A stretch of DNA of 9,211 bases from positions 1 to 9,211 of the forward strand of contig CAKTTT010000090.1 of NCBI GenBank assembly GCA_934615635.1. The letters are read 5' to 3'. Made by a program: the position numbers and the translations under genes. Numbering within the stretch: the first letter of the stretch is position 1; each line of letters opens with the position of its first letter. Shown here piece by piece: positions 5,847 to 9,211 of this stretch. The notes beneath the pieces were generated by a model that worked only from the letters and a program-made list of their open reading frames with translations, had not been told where the DNA came from and made no database searches. The DNA is from an uncultured Eubacteriales bacterium. GTDB lineage: Bacteria; Bacillota; Clostridia; Oscillospirales; Acutalibacteraceae.

Positions 5847-6989
5847 TCATTTTTTGGCGGAAGCTGTCTGCAAAGTCTGCTCCACCACCCGGTAAATCCG
5901 TTCATCGGCGTCGAGAATAGCCGTTTTTTGCGCATTCTCCCCCATCTCCCGCAAGGCGGAGGGGGAAAACACGATTTTCTGGACGGCGTCCCACAGCGCA
6001 TCGGAGGAAAGCTCCTTTTCCTGCATACACACCGCCGCCCCACGGCGAACCAGCGCCATGGCGTTATGGTACTGATGATTTTCCGCCACATTGGGGGAAG
6101 GGATCAGGATGGAGGGCTTTCCCGCCGCTGGCAGCTCGCTGAGGGTCATGGCGCCGCAGCGGCAGATCACCAGGTCGGCCGCGGCCATGCAGCGGGGCAT
6201 GTCGTCGATATATTCTCGCACATGGATTCCCTCTTTGTCAAGGGGGACGCCCCGCTCCGCCATCAGGGCGCGGAAGGCCTCCCAGCCCGCCTTGCCTGTG
6301 CCGTGGATATGCTGAAGCTTTCCCTGGCGATGGCTCCGGGCCAGCACGTCGGCCATGGCGTCGTTGATCCGCCCCGCCCCCAGGCTGCCGCCGAAGGACA
6401 GAATCAGCGGACGGTCGTCCACCCCCAGTTCCTCTCTGGCGCGTTCCCTGGCCGCCGCGTCCATCCGGCGGAAGGCGGGACGCAGGGGATTGCCCGTCAC
6501 CACCGTACGGCAGCCCTCCGGCAGATATTTCTTCGCCGACTCGTCGCAGAGCATCACGGCGGAGGCCACCTTGGCCAGCATCTTCACCGTGACGCCGGGA
6601 TAGGCGTTGGATTCGTGGACCAGCACCGGGATCCCCATGGCCGCCGCCTTGCGCAGGATGGGACCGCTGACATAGCCGCCGGTGCCGATAGCGATATCCG
6701 GCCGGAACTCCTTGAGAATACGGACGCAGGCGCCGCCCGCCGTTACCGCATGGACGGCCGCCGATACGTTCCGACCTATGTTCTTCAGACTCAGCCGCCG
6801 CTGGAAGCCGCGGACGTCCACCGTTTTGATGGGATACCCTGCGGCGGGCACCAGGGTGGTTTCCATCCGCCCCTTGGCTCCCACGAACAGAATCTCCGCG
6901 TCGGGATTTTTCTCCTTGATCGTGTCGGCGATGGCCAGGGCGGGATTGATGTGCCCCGCCGTGCCTCCGCCGGTCATCAGTACACGCAA
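5847..6989 (-). CDS. murG: UDP-GlcNAc:lipid I N-acetylglucosaminyltransferase MurG
   Basis: MurG adds GlcNAc from UDP-GlcNAc to lipid I at the inner face of the membrane, forming lipid II. The 380-residue product shows the GT-B glycosyltransferase motifs: GGGTAGH (7-13), GTGGYVSGP (102-110), FGGSLGA (199-205) and the donor-binding segment CRCGAMTLSELPAAG (276-290) with SPNVAENHQYHNA (298-310). I place the start at a TTG at 6989, read as Met in MRVLMTGGGTAGH. An AAGGAGG lies 8 nt before it, whereas the upstream in-frame ATG at 7091 would add 34 residues unlike any MurG. The gene lies 131 bp after ftsW and 123 bp before murA. Length is close to the family norm. Confidence 0.96.
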   Translation of the reverse strand: MRVLMTGGGTAGHINPALAIADTIKEKNPDAEILFVGAKGRMETTLVPAAGYPIKTVDVRGFQRRLSLKNIGRNVSAAVHAVTAGGACVRILKEFRPDIAIGTGGYVSGPILRKAAAMGIPVLVHESNAYPGVTVKMLAKVASAVMLCDESAKKYLPEGCRTVVTGNPLRPAFRRMDAAARERAREELGVDDRPLILSFGGSLGAGRINDAMADVLARSHRQGKLQHIHGTGKAGWEAFRALMAERGVPLDKEGIHVREYIDDMPRCMAAADLVICRCGAMTLSELPAAGKPSILIPSPNVAENHQYHNAMALVRRGAAVCMQEKELSSDALWDAVQKIVFSPSALREMGENAQKTAILDADERIYRVVEQTLQTASAKK

Positions 6990-6997
6990 CGCTTCCT

Positions 6998-7004
6998 CCT
7001 CCTT
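6998..7004 (-). promoter_or_regulatory. Ribosome binding site that fixes the murG TTG start
   Basis: AAGGAGG on the minus strand, with a second overlapping AGGAGG at 6995-7000, stands 8 nt (or 5 nt) before the TTG at 6987-6989. This near-consensus site may offset the weak TTG start codon. Confidence 0.8.
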
Positions 7005-7034
7005 TTGACCGCTCTTCTCAGAATATGGCGCAAA

Positions 7035-7054
7035 GGGCGGACCTTCGTCCGCCC
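7035..7054 (-). repeat. Perfect 8-bp hairpin in the ftsW-murG gap
   Basis: GGGCGGAC and GTCCGCCC enclose a GAAG loop on the transcript (7047-7054 with 7035-7042). Only UUU follows, then GCGCC, so it should not terminate. It is a stable mRNA structure between two genes of the same operon. Confidence 0.6.
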
Positions 7055-7120
7055 CGCAACGGGATCGTATAGCGGCGCAACGGCTCCTCAACCGCCGGAG
7101 GGTGCCGCCCGCAAGCTTCC

Positions 7121-8332
7121 CTACGTCTTTTCCGATTTGACGCCTCTGGATACCGACAGCACCACGCCCATCTGCGCCAGCAGCATGACCAGGGAGGTGC
7201 CTCCATAGCTGAAAAACGGCAGGCTGATGCCCGTGTTGGGCATGATGTTGGTCACAACAGCCATGTTCATGACCACCTGCACCCCGATCTGGGCCGTCAG
7301 CCCGATGGCGAGCATGGAACCGAATTTATCCGGCGCCTTCATCCCGATGGTGAAGCCCCGCCATACCAGCAGCGCGAACAGAATAACGATCAGCGCCGCC
7401 CCTACGAAGCCCAGCTCCTCGCAGACGATGGAGAAGATGAAGTCGTTCTGCGGTTCGGGCAGGAACAGATGCTTCTGCCGGGAATTGCCCAGTCCCTGCC
7501 CCATCAGGCCGCCCGAACCGATGGCGTATAGGGACTGCACCGTCTGCCATGCCAGGTCCCGGCCGGAGAGCCCCCCCTCATACACCTTATCGCTGACATA
7601 TACCTCCAGGGGATTGAGCCATACCTCGATCCGGTCCTGCTCATACCCCAGGACGAATACCATCAGGAATACGGCAGCCACCCCCAGGAGGATGGTGAGC
7701 ACCAGATACAGCGTCTTGGTCCCGCCCACAAACATCATGATAATGCCGATGGCCAGCAGCAGCATGGTGCCGGACAGATGGGGCTCCTGGAACACCAGGC
7801 CGCACACCACCAGCAGGATCATCATAAAGGGCAGATAGCCCCGGGTGAAGGTGTTCATCTTTTTGTGATTGAGGGAGATTAGATGGGCGAACAACAGGAT
7901 CAGCCCGAATTTCGCCACCTCCGACGGCTGGAACTGCCCCAGGCCGGGCAGCCGGATCCAGCGGTGGATGCCGGTGGAGCTGGGCAGAAACAGCACCACC
8001 ACCAACAGGATGAGGGAAATCCCCATAATAGGCAGCGCGAAATGATGCAGCACATGGTAATCGACGGTGGAAATGACCAGCATGGCCACCACGCCCAGCA
8101 GGGCGAAAACCAGTTGCCGCTTGATGTACAGATAGCTGTCCCCGTTCTTATAAAAGGAATAAACATAGCTGGCGGAATACAAGCTGATAAGTCCCACCAC
8201 CAGCAGAATCATCAGCAGGATGAACATCGGCATATCGAAGCCGTTGGCGACAGAAAACAACCGGAATTTTTTCTTTTGCTTCGGCTGCTGAGACGCGGCC
8301 TTAACCTTGGCGCCGGACTGGGACACGGCCAT
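7121..8332 (-). CDS. ftsW: Septal peptidoglycan glycosyltransferase FtsW (SEDS family)
   Basis: SEDS proteins polymerise lipid II into glycan strands together with a class B penicillin-binding protein; FtsW acts at the septum. The 403-residue protein has a basic cytoplasmic N-terminus (1-31) and about ten membrane helices starting near 35. SEDS motifs are RWIRLPGLGQFQPSEVAK (124-141), EPHLSGTM (183-190), GSGGLMGQGLGNS (272-284), LPEPQNDFIF with Asp297 in the position of the catalytic Asp (291-300), and PNTGISLPFFSYGGTS (365-380). The ATG at 8332 is preferred over the GTG two codons upstream. AAGGAGG lies 7 nt before the ATG but only 1 nt before the GTG. SpoVE, the sporulation paralogue, cannot be excluded from sequence alone. 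The gene directly follows mraY, where murD is usual. Confidence 0.94.
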   Translation of the reverse strand: MAVSQSGAKVKAASQQPKQKKKFRLFSVANGFDMPMFILLMILLVVGLISLYSASYVYSFYKNGDSYLYIKRQLVFALLGVVAMLVISTVDYHVLHHFALPIMGISLILLVVVLFLPSSTGIHRWIRLPGLGQFQPSEVAKFGLILLFAHLISLNHKKMNTFTRGYLPFMMILLVVCGLVFQEPHLSGTMLLLAIGIIMMFVGGTKTLYLVLTILLGVAAVFLMVFVLGYEQDRIEVWLNPLEVYVSDKVYEGGLSGRDLAWQTVQSLYAIGSGGLMGQGLGNSRQKHLFLPEPQNDFIFSIVCEELGFVGAALIVILFALLVWRGFTIGMKAPDKFGSMLAIGLTAQIGVQVVMNMAVVTNIMPNTGISLPFFSYGGTSLVMLLAQMGVVLSVSRGVKSEKT

Positions 8333-8339
8333 GCTCACT

Positions 8340-8346
8340 CCTCCTT
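8340..8346 (-). promoter_or_regulatory. Ribosome binding site that fixes the ftsW start
   Basis: AAGGAGG ends 7 nt before the ATG at 8330-8332. The GTG at 8336-8338 lies 1 nt from it and is too close, so the longer reading by two codons is unlikely. Confidence 0.75.
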
Positions 8347-8439
8347 CTTCCTTGCTGTGTAAAATGCTGGGGCATCCACGCTGCGTCGGTCTTTACAGTA
8401 TACGGCAATCGCCGGGGAATATGCATGAGCCCCCGGGAT

Positions 8440-9211
8440 TTACAGCAGCAGCCCCGCTGCCAGACAGCCCGCCAGCGCCAGCAGAGAAAAGACCACCACG
8501 ATCTTGTTTTCGCTCCAGCCGGACATCTCGAAATGATGATGGAGGGGAGCCATTTTGAAAAGCCGCTTGCCGTGGGTCAGCTTGAAATAACCCACCTGCA
8601 AGATGTCGGAAAGCGTCTCCAGAATATACACAATACCCGCCGGGATCAGCAGCAGCGGCTGGTTTATACCGAAAGCCAAGGCGCACAGCACGCCGCCGAT
8701 GAACAGGGAGCCTGTATCCCCCATGAAAACCTTGGCCGGGTGAAGATTCCACAGCAGGAAGCCCGCCAGCGCCCCCGCCATGGCCGCCGCCGTCAGGCCC
8801 TGGGCGAAATAGCCGGTGATTCCCGCCGCCACCAGGAAAAAGAGGGCGACTATAAAGCTCACCGTGCCGCACAGGCCGTCGATGCCGTCGGTCAGGTTGG
8901 TGGCGTTGGTGGCGGCCACCACCACGAACATACAGAAGGGGATGAACCACAGGCCGAAATCCACCTCGCCCACAAAGGGCACCTCAATGGCGGTGCCGCC
9001 CGCCAGATAAAGGGATAAAGCGTACCCCGCCGCCACCAACAACTGGGCGAACATTTTTTGCCCGCTGGTGAGGCCCAGGTTCCGCTTTTTCACCACCTTG
9101 ATGTAATCATCCATAAAACCGATGCCGCCGCAGCAGAGAGCCATCAGCACGCCCGCCACCAGACGAGTCAGCAATAGTTGATTGACCCCCTCCTCCACGC
9201 GGAAAATCTTG
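8440..9211 (-). CDS. mraY: Phospho-N-acetylmuramoyl-pentapeptide transferase MraY, 5' end outside the window
   Basis: MraY is an integral membrane enzyme that transfers phospho-MurNAc-pentapeptide from UDP to undecaprenyl phosphate, making lipid I. The visible 256 residues are the C-terminal part; roughly 60 to 90 N-terminal residues are missing beyond the right edge. A GTG at 9198 is internal, since the frame stays open (KIFR before it) to the edge. Motifs in order are GFMDDYIKVVKKRNLGLTSG with the Asp pair, NATNLTDGIDGL, HPAKVFMGDTGSLFIGG, and the loop PLHHHFEMSGW. These are the conserved cytoplasmic catalytic segments of the family. The TAA is followed by 107 bp and then ftsW. Confidence 0.97.
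   Translation of the reverse strand, partial: KIFRVEEGVNQLLLTRLVAGVLMALCCGGIGFMDDYIKVVKKRNLGLTSGQKMFAQLLVAAGYALSLYLAGGTAIEVPFVGEVDFGLWFIPFCMFVVVAATNATNLTDGIDGLCGTVSFIVALFFLVAAGITGYFAQGLTAAAMAGALAGFLLWNLHPAKVFMGDTGSLFIGGVLCALAFGINQPLLLIPAGIVYILETLSDILQVGYFKLTHGKRLFKMAPLHHHFEMSGWSENKIVVVFSLLALAGCLAAGLLL

Noticed and set aside
7035..7054. Terminator between ftsW and murG
   Set aside because: Only UUU follows the stem, and same-strand genes of one pathway continue.
4539..7208. Long plus-strand frames opposite murA and murG (386 and 480 codons)
   Set aside because: They are antisense shadows of well-supported genes, rich in His, Gly and Arg, with no recognisable domain.

Overview
The window carries a division and cell wall (dcw) cluster from a low-GC-type Gram-positive lineage. 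A clostridial, Oscillospirales-like gut anaerobe is my best guess. That guess rests on the gene set (mraY, ftsW, murG, murA, ftsQ/divIB, ftsZ), strong AAGGAGG ribosome binding sites, a DivIB-type FtsQ and Firmicutes-like protein sequences in a rather GC-rich genome. All recognised genes lie on the minus strand, so the biology reads from the right edge to the left.

Right to centre (9211 to 3433): mraY (5' end outside the window), ftsW, murG, murA and ftsQ/divIB run in one direction with gaps of roughly 50 to 130 bp and no convincing terminator until after divIB. They cover lipid I synthesis (MraY), lipid II synthesis (MurG), the committed step to UDP-MurNAc (MurA), septal glycan polymerisation (FtsW) and divisome assembly (FtsQ/DivIB). 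Small GC-rich hairpins sit between ftsW and murG and between murG and murA. The usual murD between mraY and ftsW is absent, and so is ftsA before ftsZ.

Centre (3432 to 2068): a weak terminator-like hairpin follows divIB. A good extended -10 promoter then precedes ftsZ, which has its own Shine-Dalgarno and ends at a very strong 17-bp-stem terminator. ftsZ is therefore probably a separately controlled unit at the end of the cluster.

Left (2067 to 1): about 540 bp without a credible gene, containing a perfect 12-bp inverted repeat. Next come a strong promoter, a structured leader of about 170 nt and a corA-family divalent cation transporter gene with its own terminator. A second terminator of opposite polarity at 265-305 implies a convergent plus-strand gene whose end lies at or beyond the left edge; I could not identify it.

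Most of the window is conserved housekeeping sequence. The parts most worth a second look are the corA leader RNA, which does not look like the Mg2+ M-box to me, the ftsZ control region and C-terminal peptide, and the missing murD and ftsA. I found no CRISPR array, tRNA, rRNA, insertion sequence or phage gene.
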